Shown piece by piece: positions 44,995 through 58,310 of a stretch of 64,000 nucleotides of DNA. Origin of the DNA: Thuidium tamariscinum (lineage: Eukaryota > Streptophyta > Bryopsida > Hypnales > Thuidiaceae); the NCBI GenBank assembly GCA_947034885.2, contig OX344749.2, forward strand, positions 23,885,501-23,949,500, given 5' to 3'. The notes under the pieces are model-generated. The model did no database searches. It was not told where the DNA came from and saw only the letters and a program-made list of their open reading frames with translations. Position numbers and translations under genes: made by a program. Numbering within the stretch: the stretch's first letter is position 1; each line of letters opens with the position of its first letter.

Positions 44995-46490
44995 ACATAC
45001 CTTGGATTTCAATTAGGCAGCTGGAATCCAACTAGACAGCTAGGATCCAATTAGGCAACTGGTATTCAATTAGGCAGTTGAAATGCAGCAAGCTGTAAGG
45101 CAGTTGAATTTTAATTAGGGTGAAGGTTGTTTATGTAGTTCCTATATATTGTAACTTTTATTGCAGCTCAGTGAGTCAACATTCACAGCTTGTCTTTCTT
45201 TTTAAATTTTTTTGGGATTTATGATTGCGACAAGTGCGTTAGCCATGTATGCATGGTAGGAAGCTAAGATTCCACTCATTTAAGTTAAGAGTTAGTCTGC
45301 CTTTTTCGTGTATGTCTTTACATGGAAATATTTTTAGTTTATTTTTCAGTCAAGGAGAAATAGATGAGGAATCTAGTACAAGTTGTTTCATTTTTTTTTT
45401 AAGCAAAATTGAATTATTTATGAATTTTCAAACACAATTTGCCATAGGACCCTATTTGTGATCAGTAGGCCTTGAAAACCTATACATACACAATTTCCAA
45501 AAAATCTAGCTCGGTTCAAAAACTAGTAATGCAACATGTAAAAAACACTAGAAATGGTTTCTAAATGTGTCCCTTTCAAAAACTAAAATGAATTCTTCAA
45601 TTAATCATTATTTCAAATTTTTTTAACATTTGAAAGAAGGCAGTTCAACAACCATTTTTTATTTGAATAAAATTAGTAGACACCTATAAGTACACTTAGT
45701 TAGGATTGAATCCATTGTAATTCTAAAACCATCCATTCAAATAGTAAAAATCAAATCTTAGCATGCTTCAATATAATCCACAATTAATTTTTTCACAATG
45801 AGCTATCCAATTCAGACCCTCCTATTAAGCAGGTACAAAAGCCTGCATAGTTTATGAACATCTGTATGAGCCTCCTACCATAATAGTTGATTTGAGAGCA
45901 AGAGGTCTTTGAACTTCTTCATTTTAGATGTTAGAGTGGATTTGCAGACTTATTGATACTTGTGTTTTTAAACACAATCGGCTTATTAAATTCCCTAAGT
46001 TTTCTTATTATATAAATGAATGTGAATATGCTCTTGTGTCTTGAAATTGGTTTTAGATATTGCATTGAGATTGTCTACTGTAGTTTAATTTCTCTATTGT
46101 GTGCTTTGTTTTCTTATAAATGGTGAAATATAAATAGTTGTAGCTTTGATTTTTGATTTTCAAACTCTTCAGTGGCACATAGATAGCATATGTGGTGCAT
46201 TTCACCATGTTCTTAGTTCATCAAAATCCTTGAAGCTTACATGTTTCCTTGTATACAATGTTTTTGATCTTCTCAGTATTTTGTAATTATGAAATATAGA
46301 AAAAAATAGGGTGTTCAAAATTAGTCCTTCAAAGAATTTACCAAAAAAAGGATACTCTAAAATACATCCCGGTAGATTTATTTCTACTAATAGGGAGGGG
46401 GAAAAAAATGAGAAGGACATAAATACCCCCCCATTAAATACCCCATTATCACACATGGTTACCAAAAGATAAGGGGTGTGAACCCCCAAG
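44995..46490 (+). repeat. 1.5-kb dispersed repeat, copy outside the MULE
   Basis: Same orientation and boundaries as 18166-19739. Small indels differ between copies; both end in gaacccccaag. Confidence 0.7.
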
Positions 46491-47242
46491 ATTAAATGGT
46501 GTACACTACAAGGACTTGCATGAATTGGAGTTAAGAATCATATCCAATAGTGTATAATTTTGTTTATAGTATTGTGGAGGGAACGAGCTTTCAAGTGGTC
46601 GATTTCAAATACACTTTCTATTATTTTAACTTCTTCTCTACCACATGTTTTGATACTACTAATCTGATTTTTTGTTGAGCATCAAATGAATTTCAACACT
46701 AATCATGTGACACTTCTAACAACCTACTCATTGCATCTTTGGAAACTGATAACTAATTTACAATATGCCCAAAAATCATCAAACCACTTGCATTTTAATT
46801 CATAGTCCTTTACCAATGTGCAAAAAATGTTGTCCAATTCCAAGAGAATATTAATCATGCCACAAAAACTTATTCTTGTAACTCTAAGTATAGTTACCAT
46901 AATACATCAAAGAGATTAAATCAACTAGAAAGGTCAAACTTATAAAAAGAAAAAGAAAAACTATTTAGAACCATATACAATGGAAACACCCAAAACCGTC
47001 CAAATAAGGAATTCAGCATAGTTGGAGGCAGAGTTTTCTAATAATGATATTTTTGTAGTACTAGCAAGTGAAAATCATGAATATTAAAAAAAAATTAGAT
47101 TTTTCGGACACAGTATGTAATTTCTACAAATTTCCAAAGTGTTGGCTCCCTAGACCTACGAAACCGTCCTGTAGGTGCCCCAAAACTGAACCCTGTGAAA
47201 ATCAGCTATGAACCAACCACATTTTCTTATGTGTCCTTCAAC

Positions 47243-47386
47243 TGTGTCAACAAATTGCAATCACACATGTAGCAAACACATTAACTACACTCTAGGGACA
47301 TATTTGGGTGAATCTGTGTCAGCAAATTGCAATCACACATGTGGCAAACACATTAACTACACTCTAGGGACATATTTGGGTGAATC
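47243..47386. repeat. 72-bp tandem duplication
   Basis: Two copies starting tgtgtca(a/g)caaattgcaa at 47243 and 47315, almost identical. Confidence 0.9.
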
Positions 47387-47883
47387 TATGGTCCGCTGGA
47401 AGGAACAGGTGCGGGAATGGGTGTTTTGCCCTTAGTTCTAAACTAATGTAGAAAAACCCATTGAAGAACCCTTTAGATACAATGCATATTGGAAATATGA
47501 ATTTGAAAATTACAATTATTACAATAAGTGACACTATTTGGAATAACAAGATGTTGTAGCAAAAATAAATAAATAAATAAAGAACATTCCACATGTTTTG
47601 GTCAACTCTTTTTTTATATGAAACATACATTATAGACAATCTAAACTTCTGGACACTAAAGGGGGACCCTTAAATTGCTAGTCTCACTCTCTTATTTCTT
47701 TACATTCTACTAACAAAAAAAAAGATTCACAATCAACGGTATAACAACTTTGAGGAACAAAAGTGTTTAATGAATGAACTCATTTATCATTCCAGAAACA
47801 AAGAATGCACCTACTGATCCAATAATTAAAACATTTTACAAACAACCTTGGTCATGGAGGCACATCTCTAAAAGGTTCAAGAA

Positions 47884-48116
47884 CCCACTTTTCCCCAGTC
47901 CACGAGAAACCCACCTTTCCCCGGTCCACGAGGAACCCACCTTTCCCCGGTCCACGAGGAACCCACCTTTCCCCAAGTACACGAGGAAGTCACCTTCCCC
48001 ATGTGCGCAAAAAACCCACCTTCTCCATGTGCACAAGAACCCACCTTTTCCATGTGCACAAAGAACCCACCATTTACCATGTGCACAAGGAACCCACCAA
48101 TGCCTACATGCACAAA
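47884..48116. repeat. 26-bp minisatellite, about 9 copies
   Basis: Units like cccacctttccccggtccac followed by gaggaa. Copies drift rightward to cccaccttttccatgtgcac. The ORFs across it (VGSSWTGERWV repeats) are artefacts. It ends about 100 bp before the inverted-duplication breakpoint. Confidence 0.9.
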
Positions 48117-48211
48117 GCCTTTAGGGTAGTGATCAAAAAATTCATAAAAAGGTAACTTTTCAATTGAACTCCACCACTTTTAAGAATATTTCCAAGGAGC
48201 TAGCAATTCTA

Positions 48212-50163
48212 AAGCTGAAGCTCTGGTACCCCGATTTTCACTAGACCTGTCCTGAATGGCCGCAAATCCTAACCTTCCCAGCTCCTCAACATCTTCCACA
48301 ACAGTGTACACGACGGAATGGCGCAACGCCTGGAGCGCACCAACATTCGGAATGACGACCCGACCTGTTCGAATCAGGTGTCCCGGGCTTCCACAGAACG
48401 GACGATGCGCCTCCAACAAGCCCTCTCCTACACCTCAGGTGGATGGGCCACTGTACAGCCAAAAATAAAGAACACTAATGGCCTAATAGTAAGGGCGGTA
48501 GCGCATCGGCCTCCTGAACCGAGGGACCTTCCTGCAAGATACAAAAACATATCAGGACACAAAAATGCAAGTCACGGCGTAACAAAGGACTCAGTCACCA
48601 TATCGACTGAAAAAACAAGCCCTCTCCGGAAAACATGGACACTCCGAGGACGTACGATGACATACACGACTTCGCCAGCACCTCACTCTCACCGAGAAAA
48701 AACAATCACTCGACAAAAATCAAAACACCAAACAAACAAACTTTGAACTCGGTATGAAATATGCACTCCACAAGTCAGAATGGAATCCACGGAGGATACC
48801 CACCCAAAACCATAGGGAGCATACCCATAGGGAGCTGAAAAGGGCCTCCGCGAGCGGTACCCATAAAACGGGGAGTACGGTCGACCCCGATAGCCCTTCA
48901 TTCCGGGAACATTGGTTCGCTTCGCCGTAACCTGACAGCGGCACAAACACTCCACATCAGATCGACGGATGGAAGAAATTCAACAGGAAAAAGGGAACAA
49001 CGACTCGCTTCAGAAGGACAACGTTCGAACAGCTCCTCACGAAAAAATCAAAACAACATGTGCACGGGGAGGATTCTCCACACGAGAGAAGGATGACAAC
49101 CTTCAGGGGGCGATTATGCAACTCAGATTCGCTCAAAAGAATGGCATTTTGAACTGCCTCCACCTCCAGAAACTCCACATATGCAAACCTGCTCGCAAAA
49201 TAAACACCGAGTTCAGAAAAGAAAAAACGAATCGACAACCAAACAAATGAACTCGACTGCCGAATCACAAAACCGAGCTAGAAACCAATCATCCCTCCTA
49301 AACCCCGGACAAACAAATACACTCCACGACCTCACTGCACGCTGCCCGATTCAAAAAAGAAGGACAAAGAGCCGGTACCCCTTCGGCTGACCGAACTTGT
49401 CCGTCAAAATCGTCACGCGGTTCACTGTGCCACAAGACTGAAAGTGCTGTTGCACTTCTTCTGGAGTGCACGAGTAATCCACCTGAAATAATACAAAAGA
49501 AACAAAGCAGTCAAATGGCTGCACTCTGATCCCACAAACGCAACAAAAAGATGCGACACAAAATACAGAATCCAAGAGCATAAGCAGTCAGGAACAAAAA
49601 ACGGACACGAAAGGGAACAAAGAAAACGAAAAATTACATTGCCAACAAAAACGGAACGAGCATCAGCTTCCTCTCGGTTGGCGTGGGCTCCATTGGCGAG
49701 AGCTGGGTCTGCAAAAGCGGTCCACCAACACATTACCAACCGACACACCAGATCCTAGAATTGCACGCGACGAGTGAAAACAGCTGCACTGATGCTCCAG
49801 ACAAACATTCACAGAACTGAAAATGAAGTCCAAAAACATAGCACACTCACGAGGACAATTCAAAGAACAAAAGAAAGACAAAACGGAAAACATCAAGGCG
49901 TCGAAACATCGGACGAACACGAACGCACTCTAGTCGTACTCTCCAACCCAACCAGCAGGGGAGAGAGCAAACACGAACCTTGACTGCCACCCATCTCCTT
50001 TTCGACCTTAGCTTGCATGTCACGAAGCGCAGCGGCCTCTTCCTCCATCTCCTTCAATCGCTTCTTCATGTCCTCCAGCTCCTGAACACCTCGGAATTGG
50101 GAGTATGGAATAATTAGGTTAGGATCCTTGCCCAGCGCTAACAAATGATTTCCAGTGCTCATC
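48212..50163 (-). repeat. Right arm of inverted duplication carrying PABN
   Basis: Reverse-complement partner of 1-1966. It includes PABN exons 2-7, all intervening introns and about 270 bp beyond the stop. Differences are concentrated in introns 3 and 4 (for example an 11-bp difference near 49520), while the coding exons compared are the same. Confidence 0.85.
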
Positions 50164-50706
50164 AAAAATCACCTTACCGATCTCAGCTTACCGAATAAAA
50201 TTCCAAACTCACCACAAGGACTTAGACTGTCAAACTCCAACTACGAAATCGGGTCACCTAATTAACGTTCGAGACGAATCTCAATAAGGAACTGTTTTCT
50301 TAACCTAGTAATTCAGTGTAGACTGCTGCTCAGGTGACGCCCAGCGCAGATTCTACGGGGAGAATCGACCAACAGTGGACACTTCAGGGGTAAAGGCCCA
50401 TGGGCAGCAGTGGTCTCGTTATTCGAAATCCAGAAACACAAAACCGCTTCTTCTATTACCATAAATGCATAAAGACGCGGCGAAAACTTGTCATCAACTG
50501 AAAAATTTGCTAAAAGCTGGACACTCCAACGAACAATAATATTTCCGAAAATTGCCCGGAATGCGCACCTTAGAGGCCACTTCGTCTGTGGCGATGTCGT
50601 CACCCTTGAGCAGGAGGTCATCAGGCTCCCCATCGGAGTCCACTTCTAGGTCCCCCTCCACTTCGTCGGGAATATCACCCCCGTACACCTCATGCTCTTC
50701 CTCCAT
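48483..50706 (-). CDS. PABN1: Nuclear poly(A)-binding protein (PABN/PABPN1 family), complete right copy
   Basis: A complete 226-residue protein from seven exons: 50706-50569, 50081-49979, 49708-49638, 49482-49379, 49188-49101, 48931-48804 and 48531-48483 (TAG). All junctions are GT/AG and in phase. The start [19 protein letters not shown] is the acidic N-terminus typical of plant PABN. It is followed by the coiled coil, one RRM ([18 protein letters not shown], then KGFAYVEF) and an R/Y-rich C-terminus used for nuclear import and poly(A) contacts in this family. Length matches plant PABN proteins (about 220 residues). A telo-box-like aaaccctaaa lies about 100 bp upstream of the ATG. This is the likely functional copy. 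Its 3' end (48212 onward) is the breakpoint of the inverted duplication shared with the left copy. Confidence 0.92.
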
Positions 50707-50794
50707 GTGAACCCCCCGAATTACTATGCCACTCCACCAAAACCCAGGAGTGGAGGCCTGGACTCCGCGGAGGGTGCGGGAGGGATGGACGCAC

Positions 50795-50815
50795 GCACCA
50801 AAACCCTAAAAGGAA
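50795..50815. promoter_or_regulatory. Telo-box-like motif upstream of the PABN right copy
   Basis: The plus strand reads caaaaccctaaaaggaattt, i.e. an AAACCCTA telo-box about 95 bp upstream of the ATG at 50706. Such boxes are common in plant promoters of translation and RNA-handling genes (established). That it acts here is inference. Confidence 0.4.
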
Positions 50816-50829
50816 TTTAATGCGTCCAG

Positions 50830-51600
50830 GAGACGAGCGAAAACGAAACAAAAGAAAGGGACGGTTGCACTTCAGCGTGTGAATGTAGGATGAGGGAGAG
50901 CTCGGAGAAGACGACGATGAAGGAGGAGCAGGGAGAGAAGCTTGCGAGAGAAATGGCTATGGCGGAGTATTCGTTTGTTTGAATACAAATGTTCGGCAAT
51001 ACCCGCGCAGCTCATTGCTGCTATCATCAGATTTCATACCTTGCACGGTATATCCATACCCTAGAAGTAAGTGAAGGTCAGATTCGTCATAAATTAAGTA
51101 ATTCTTGCAAGAAAGTGCTACATGTCATCTTGTGAAAGGTGTGAGGTGACGTGGACCCATGAGTGCCAAATCTGACCTATACATTCATATTTTACCTTTG
51201 TTTTGTTTTAATTTGATTGTAATGGCAAGATTTCCTAGATCATCCATCCTCTAGTTGCATTCTTGGTGTCAAAGCATCTGCAATCCTTTCGAGAAATGGC
51301 CCAATATCAGCACTATGCCAAGTGAAGACAAATATTTATTTAAATTTGGGCTCCAATGCAACTGTTAATGGGGCCTTCAATTCTACGGCCTTGGTATGAG
51401 ACCACCTGGGATCAGTTAATGTGCAATATATGGAAGGCCTGTGAGTTGACCCTTTAGGTAATAATCATTATTGTCAATGCTTGATATGTGTGCTAATCAA
51501 TGTAGTTTTCCTTGTTTTCATAGAAAACTTTTTTTAGTGGAGATTCTTTTTTTTTTTTTTTTTATAATACAAAAAAAATCCATTTGATGTTTGGAATGCC
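50830..51600. other. PABN upstream region and AT-rich DNA
   Basis: 50.8-51.0 kb is probably PABN promoter and leader (minus sense). Beyond it I see no gene. Confidence 0.4.
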
Positions 51601-51839
51601 AACTTTGCATTAGATCATTTTGTTCAAAGAAAAAACCGACACTATGCAAGCCACATGGAATGGCCCTCCATTTTCCTTTACATGGCTTATTTCTTGTTGT
51701 TGCATTGCAAATGCCCTTATGAGAAAACTTTTATCAAGGAGGGGTGCATAGGCTTTAATTTATGTCATTTGGACTTGTAGCATAAAAATTATGGATTTTT
51801 GAATTACCCTCAAATTAAAAGAATTTGAAAACTACTTTT

Positions 51840-53340
51840 GTTTTTATTTTTATTGTGGCAACAACATAGGGCATATTAGTTTGTATGTAAGTGTATATTA
51901 AGTTAGGTTGTTGGTTTTTGTTGGTTTGTTTGTTGTAGTAAGGTCTCTAGAACTATTTGTTCATTGGTCACATTCTAGGTAGTGTCAGAAAGGTCTCTTC
52001 GCTTTGTTTCACAACATTCCAACTTATAGGATAAAAGATATTGAATTTCAAAGTTTTTATGATTTAAAAAATAAAAAAATCACTTTTATTTTTATTTTAG
52101 TTGTAGCAAGAATATAAGGCAGACTATTCTTTACACCTTTTAAGTTAGGTTTATTTATTTATTTGTTACCTTAAGTGAAATCTCTAGAATTGTACATCTC
52201 TTAGTCATGTTTTTAATGCCACCAAAAAAACTCTTTACAACAAGAAAACTACCAACTTCATTTTGTGGCATTCCAACTTATAGTAGAAAAGATATAGAAT
52301 TTTAAAAAATTTATGAATTATTATGAATTTTAAAAAGAAATTTTAATTTTAATTTTAATTTTATATTATTTCTTTGGAAGTACTTTAAAATTAGGAATTT
52401 TTTTTTAAAGTGAGAAATATGTTTCATATATGTTGTTGCAAGGGCACTAGACATACTAGTCTATGCCTTAAATTACATTGTTGGTTTGTTGTTTTGTTTG
52501 TTATAATGAGATCTTCAAAATCTTATGTCCCTTAATCCCATTCTTCAACATGACTTGAGGTAGTTATTGCCTCTTTTGAACTCATTCTTCATTGTGACAA
52601 ACTGTCACACTGACAATGAGCTCAAAAAATTTTAAAATTTAAAATTTAAATTATTTCCAATCCCCCCCCCCCTTTCTGATTTAAATATGAAAATTTTAGT
52701 TTTAAAAATTTATTAATTTTGAGTCCCCCTCACCCCCTCTTATAATTTTGAGAGGACGGGCCTCCATACAATCAATATGGGATAAGAGAATGGCATTCAT
52801 ATGTATATTACCGTATTTGTATTTATATCTAGTATCCATATCCATATCTAACTTTAGTATCCAGTATCCATATTCATATAACCACAGTCAATATCCATAT
52901 TCAATATCCGTTTTTGTATTCTGTATATGTATCCAGCAGCTGTTGATTTTTCTTGGAAGGGTGGGATTTTTTTAATTTCAAATCCAACGGCTCTTGATTT
53001 TCCAATGAGGGGGGTGTCAGGGAAATTGAAAACAAGTTGTATTGCCTCTTTTTGTTGCATTGTCAAAAAGCCCTAAGCAACAAGGGGTGCACAAACTTTG
53101 TTTTGAGGCATTCAAACATGTAGAAGAAAAATGATCAAACTTCAGAGTTTTTATCTATTAAAAAATTAAAAAATTACTTTACTTTTGTTTGGTAGTCGCA
53201 ATGGTACAAGATACACTAGTCCATACTTTAAATTAGATTGTTTTGTTTTGTTTTGTTTTGTTTATATATTTGTTTTATTTGTTATAATGAGATCTCTTGA
53301 ATTGTGTGTTTTCTAATTACATTGTTGATACCATTTGCAA
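51840..53340. repeat. Degenerate tandem repeat, units of about 230-330 bp and longer
   Basis: A block with ttggtttgttt, then gagatctct(a/t)gaa, then cattccaacttat recurs near 51.92, 52.16, 52.48 and 53.27 kb, strongly diverged, with AT-rich filler. It includes a tatccatat-rich stretch (52.8-52.93 kb). Confidence 0.6.
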
Positions 53341-54339
53341 GACCTTTGCATTAGAGGACATTTGAGGGCAAGGGAGGCTTGTTTCAAGGCCATTTCCTTG
53401 TCTATTCCTTATATTGTCCTAAAACAATAAATTAGCTTGTAATGGCTAAATTTTCAAATTTTTGACAAAAATAAAATAAAATATCATAAATTTCAATTTT
53501 TTTTAAAGAAAATTAAAACTAAATTTTTTTCTTAAAATAATTTTTTGAAATTTTATTTTGAAATTTAAAAAAATTTATATTTTGATGTGGCAATCTCTCA
53601 ACTACATATAGAGTGTTGATGTAGCACATTCCCATAATCTGAGAATTCCAAAGAACTTGCGGTCTCCCATTGCCCTCAAATGTCTTCTAATGCAAAAGAG
53701 ACACACGTGCTTTGCACTATTAGAATTGGGGGATATAAATGATTGCAAAGAATGATTGCAAAACAATCATTTCAAACCAAAATGATTGTAGAATGATTCG
53801 GGGTTCTAAAGTCATTCTTCAAATGACTCCAATTCTATTATACCATCATTTTTAGACTTAAATGGAGAATGGATGAGAGAGTCTACATGGCTAATGAGAT
53901 GGACAAACAAATTTTTAGGAAAGGCTCAACATTTGCCGATTTTCAAAGGAATTTTGTTGATGTGGACATCTATGTTAGTCAATTTTGTAGTTGTTTTGTA
54001 GTAGTAATATAGTCCAAGTGGTGTTGAAGTAGTCATCCACGTGAACATCATGTCAAAGTAATTTTGAAGTCACCTACGTAGTTAATTAGTCATTCAGAAG
54101 TTGTGATGGAATTTTTGCAATGCCGTCACAATGAAACGCCATGTAGCAAGTCATTCCATAGTCATTATTAAGTAATATGGAATTACAATTTGGTTCATTC
54201 TCTAAGAATGTAGAAAGTCATTTTGTTGTCATTTTTAATTTGTGGCCATGTGTGCAAAAATGATTGTATTGACAATTGCATGGAAAGTACTCATTTTACA
54301 ATCATATATGAACACATTCAAAGTTCCATAACAATACAC

Positions 54340-54415
54340 TATACACAATACACCATATGCCATATACAACTCACCATATACCATATGCAATTCACCATAC
54401 ACCATATACCATATA

Positions 54416-54473
<58 letters not shown>

Positions 54474-54485
54474 CACCATACACCA
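54340..54485. repeat. accatata repeats and (TA)n microsatellite
   Basis: caccatatgccatata-type units followed by about 26 TA units (54420-54471). The IYIYIY ORFs are artefacts. Confidence 0.9.
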
Positions 54486-56649
54486 TGATATGTCATTCAT
54501 CATTTGAAAGCCACTTAGTGTGTGAGTATGAATAGAGGCAATGAGAAGTCCTTCATAGGTTTAAGTAGGATAATAGTAGGCAAGACAAAGCTTGTGGGAT
54601 ATGTAATACATAGGAGTTGTATTACAAGTAATATTTCAAACCTCATTTAAGCATTAGTATATCAATTTTTTGCAAAAAAATTTGAATTGGAGAATTATTC
54701 TTACTTTCATCTCCAAAAATTCCTTTTAAATATTTAGCTTCAAACCAAAAGTTATAGACAAATTTCCTAAAAGTTTTGGAAAGGATTGACATATATAGGA
54801 AGAGTACTAGAGCCACCTAATCAAATTCCCCCCAACAAGGATGTATGTAGTTGTCCTAAGTCTCTTCACTTCATACAAAGAAAGTGCGATGGTGAATGTA
54901 GAAGATGTTTGCAAATATCACAATGAATCATAGAGCACAAAGCTCTAAAGTAGTAGAGTAGATATGCAAAAATAGAATAGTTACGCATTAGTTTGAAACT
55001 TTTGAATAGTTGTTTCTAGTTGGCAGTCATAAGAAGTCATTCTATAGCAGAACCAAAGTGGCGATTCAATAGTGATGTTGTTTGTGTAATGGAGAAATGA
55101 TATTTAACAATTGTCATTGGGTCTTTTCTAAATACCTTAGTGTATGTTTATTGTGACTCCTAGCAATTCATATGTACATCATATAAAAATTTGAAAAGTA
55201 ATACAATGACAATGGCACACATTTCTAAAAGTATTGATAGCCTATGAATAGAAGTTTAAACAAATCATACAAATGAACCTTGAAGAAGAAAATATCTCAC
55301 TAACAAAGACAAAGGCCACTAACAATGCATCATTTCAAATTAAAGGAAAAGACAAAAGAAATATTCTATTGAAAAAAATGTTTTAAAAAAATTGAAAAAG
55401 ATAAACCTTAAGGGGTCACTCCATGTATTTTCACTATAAACCACATAAAATACAGATTTTAAATCCTTTACTTCTTGAATATTAATGCAATGGTCATCAA
55501 AATGTATTTTTTGTGAATGATTGAGTTGGAGGGTGATTCCAAGAAACACTTGTACTATATTGAATCACACAACATGTATTGACTTGTTTTTTGGCTATAA
55601 CTTTTGTGTTTTCACTCTAAATAATTCAAGATTTATAGGGAAGGTACTCATGACTATTATACACCTTGCATTATTTTTTCATAATTTAAAAATAATTAGC
55701 TATTTAAAAATAGATCCCAATTGAATGTCACACTTGCTATTTTGGAGGGTTTTAGTACTATTTAGCAACCCCTAAAACAAATTTTGAGCTAAAATTTGAA
55801 GAAATTAGTATTGTAGTAGACTTATAGCTAACAGTCAAAGGAATTTTTTAAATAATTATTTTTATGTGGTGTAGAAGTCCACAAAGTAAGCCTCTTTTTG
55901 CATGCATTTTGAAACATGTAAAAAATGATTTTGGTGATTTTTCTAGTGAATGACCATCTCCATAAATCTGTTGCAGATGGAAATAATTTATTTCACTTTA
56001 TAGAAAAATTTCCTTATTTTTCCTAATTAAAACATCAAAGTGTATATTTTCTTGAGGTTTGGCACTTTTCTAATTCTCCTACTTAGAGATTTTTTTAACA
56101 AATTTCCTTCAGCAATTTTCTTCATCTTAAAGGTGTATACATTAGTCATATTTTTTAAGTCTTTTAAAAATTATTTTTCTAATTCTGAAGTACTCTTGAA
56201 AAATCATGCAAATGTAACAAATACTACAAGTGTTTATTGCAATTACCTTGGAACAAATGTCATTTGAGTTCATTTTTCAATCTATCCTAAAAATTATATT
56301 TATATTATTTGAGGTGGAAAGTTTGGGCATGTGGTGCACATTGTATAGAAATCCTTGCCTATATTTGAATTTCACACTTTGTCACATTGTCATTTATAAG
56401 TGGCATTAATGACTACAAAATGGCTTGCATACTATAGAAAGCATAGAGTTCTAACTATACAAGCATTAGTCATTGTTCATTAAAAACTGAACATGTAGCC
56501 ATTCTTTGCAATCATTTATACCCCCAATTTTTTTGTTGTGGTATGCCCCAAATTAGAGGGAGATGGAATTAGATAGTGTGTGCAAGTGAAGGTGGATTTA
56601 GACTACATTGATGGCAAATGACACCTACTTGTAAGACCCCACTATTTTA

Positions 56650-57250
56650 CACCAATTTCTTCTACCTTGTAGTCACACTACAGTCACATGAGGGTGAATA
56701 AAGTCTATGTAAGCAAACAACCCTATCCATCTTTTGTACATGAAATCTCAACCAATTGGCTTTACTTAGAAAGAAACACTTAAGTCATTTTAGACTTATA
56801 GAGTAGTAATGTATAGTTGCAATGTAAGCACATATAAATAGCTGCAGTTGATGTCAACAAACTACCCTGTCCATGCTTTGTACAAAAAATCTTTGTTTAG
56901 CTTAAAAAAGGATACTTGAGTCATTTTAGAGCTGTACAATAGTGATGTGCACTTACATTGTAGTTACACAAAAATGACTAAAGTCGATGTCAACAAACTA
57001 TCATACCCATCGTTTGTACATAAAATCTTGGCTTGGTTTAAAATAAATACTTAAGTCATTTTTGAAGTCGCACAATAGTGATGTGCAATCGCACTACAAT
57101 CACATAAGAATGACTAAAGTCTACATCAACAAACTGCCCTATCCATCCTTTGTACATAAAATCTTGGCTTGGCTAAAAAAGGGACACTTAAGTCATTTTG
57201 AAGTTGTACAATAGTAATGCATAGTTGCAATTAATAACAGCCAAGTAGTT
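56650..57250. repeat. About 135-bp tandem repeat, 4 copies
   Basis: Anchor tttgtaca(t/a)(a/g)aaatct at about 56737, 56880, 57017 and 57152. Each unit also has cttaagtcatttt and caatagtgatg(t/c) blocks. Lies inside the CACTA-like element, near its right end. Confidence 0.8.
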
Positions 57251-57509
57251 GTTAGTCACTTCAAAATCCATGTTGAATACCCTCCATTCCCCATACTATT
57301 ATCAATGGCAATTTCAATGAATGGTTGTAGTGAATGTTGCATTTCGTTATTGCTTCATCCATGAATCATGCAAAATGATTGAAAAATGACTTAGACATTT
57401 AGATAGTGCAGAGTTGTTGCAATTACACAATTTGCAATCATTCTTTAGAGAAACTGGACAAGCAATCACTCTTTGTAATCATTTATACCCCTGGATTCTA
57501 GTAGGGTTG

Positions 57510-58310
57510 TTTTATGGTGTGAAAGTTATTGAATTTCAAATGTTGGAGTTAAAATGAAAATAGTAAACTTATATGCACTTTGATCTATGAATGCAATATA
57601 AAAATAAAATAGATATTTTTTGCATTTAGTGATTTTAATTTTACAAGCAATACTAATTTTTGTACGCTTACTTATAAAATTAGTAAATTTTGACCCTTCT
57701 CAATACACATAATTATAGTACTTAATAACAATCATTTATATAGGATACATAATTGAAGGACAAGATAAATTAAAAGAAATTTGTATACATCAATTAACTC
57801 TACATGGTGTTGTAAGAAATTCAATTCTAAATAGAATTTTAATGAAGGCATTCTCTTGACATGATGTTGTAAATAAGCAAACAATTGTGCCTTTGTTCTC
57901 TCCTCTACATGACATTGTAGATTCTTTAACTACCAAAATGAAAAAATCTCAAGGAGGTCACTAGCTTAGAGGTTTAGTATATACATACAATTGGCGGATA
58001 CTATTATTGGTTTTTTTCCTTTCCTTCTTTATTTTTTTTGCCCCTTCCTTTTCTAGGTCCCTTTCAAACCATTTTCTATGGCTACTAAAAACTAAATTAC
58101 AATATACTTGGATGAATGTACTACGGCCAAACAAATACATTTATAAATTCTAAATAATGCAACCTATTTGTGTAAAACAACTTATTGCTAAGACTATAAT
58201 GAGATTATATTCTTAAAAAGCTAATGTATTTTTTTACCTTAAAAAGAAGTTTCTAAAAATCAAAACAAAAATTGAAACCATTGGAGCCTACTGAAAGTCC
58301 ATTTTATTTA
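57510..58310. other. AT-rich intergenic DNA
   Basis: No gene or repeat end recognised. Composition changes sharply near 58310. Confidence 0.4.

Larger units (their letters stand above)
53715..57506. mobile_element. CACTA-like non-autonomous element
   Basis: Left end CACTATTAGAATTGGGGG followed by atataaatgattgc. Right end (inverse) CCCTACTAGAATCCAGGGG followed by tataaatgattac. Flanks are TTG on both sides (53712-53714; 57507-57509), the 3-bp duplication expected of CACTA elements. Motifs tgattgcaaagaatg and their inverses recur near both ends, like CACTA subterminal repeats. No transposase. One mismatch in the terminal pentamer (CCCTA versus CACTA) lowers confidence. Confidence 0.55.

Noticed and set aside
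44995..46490. Solo LTR
   Set aside because: No TG...CA ends and no clear 4-6-bp duplication; left as an unclassified repeat.
47774..48124. Repetitive peptide ORFs near 48 kb
   Set aside because: 26-bp minisatellite.
54223..54486. ORFs with long IYIYIY runs
   Set aside because: (TA)n microsatellite.
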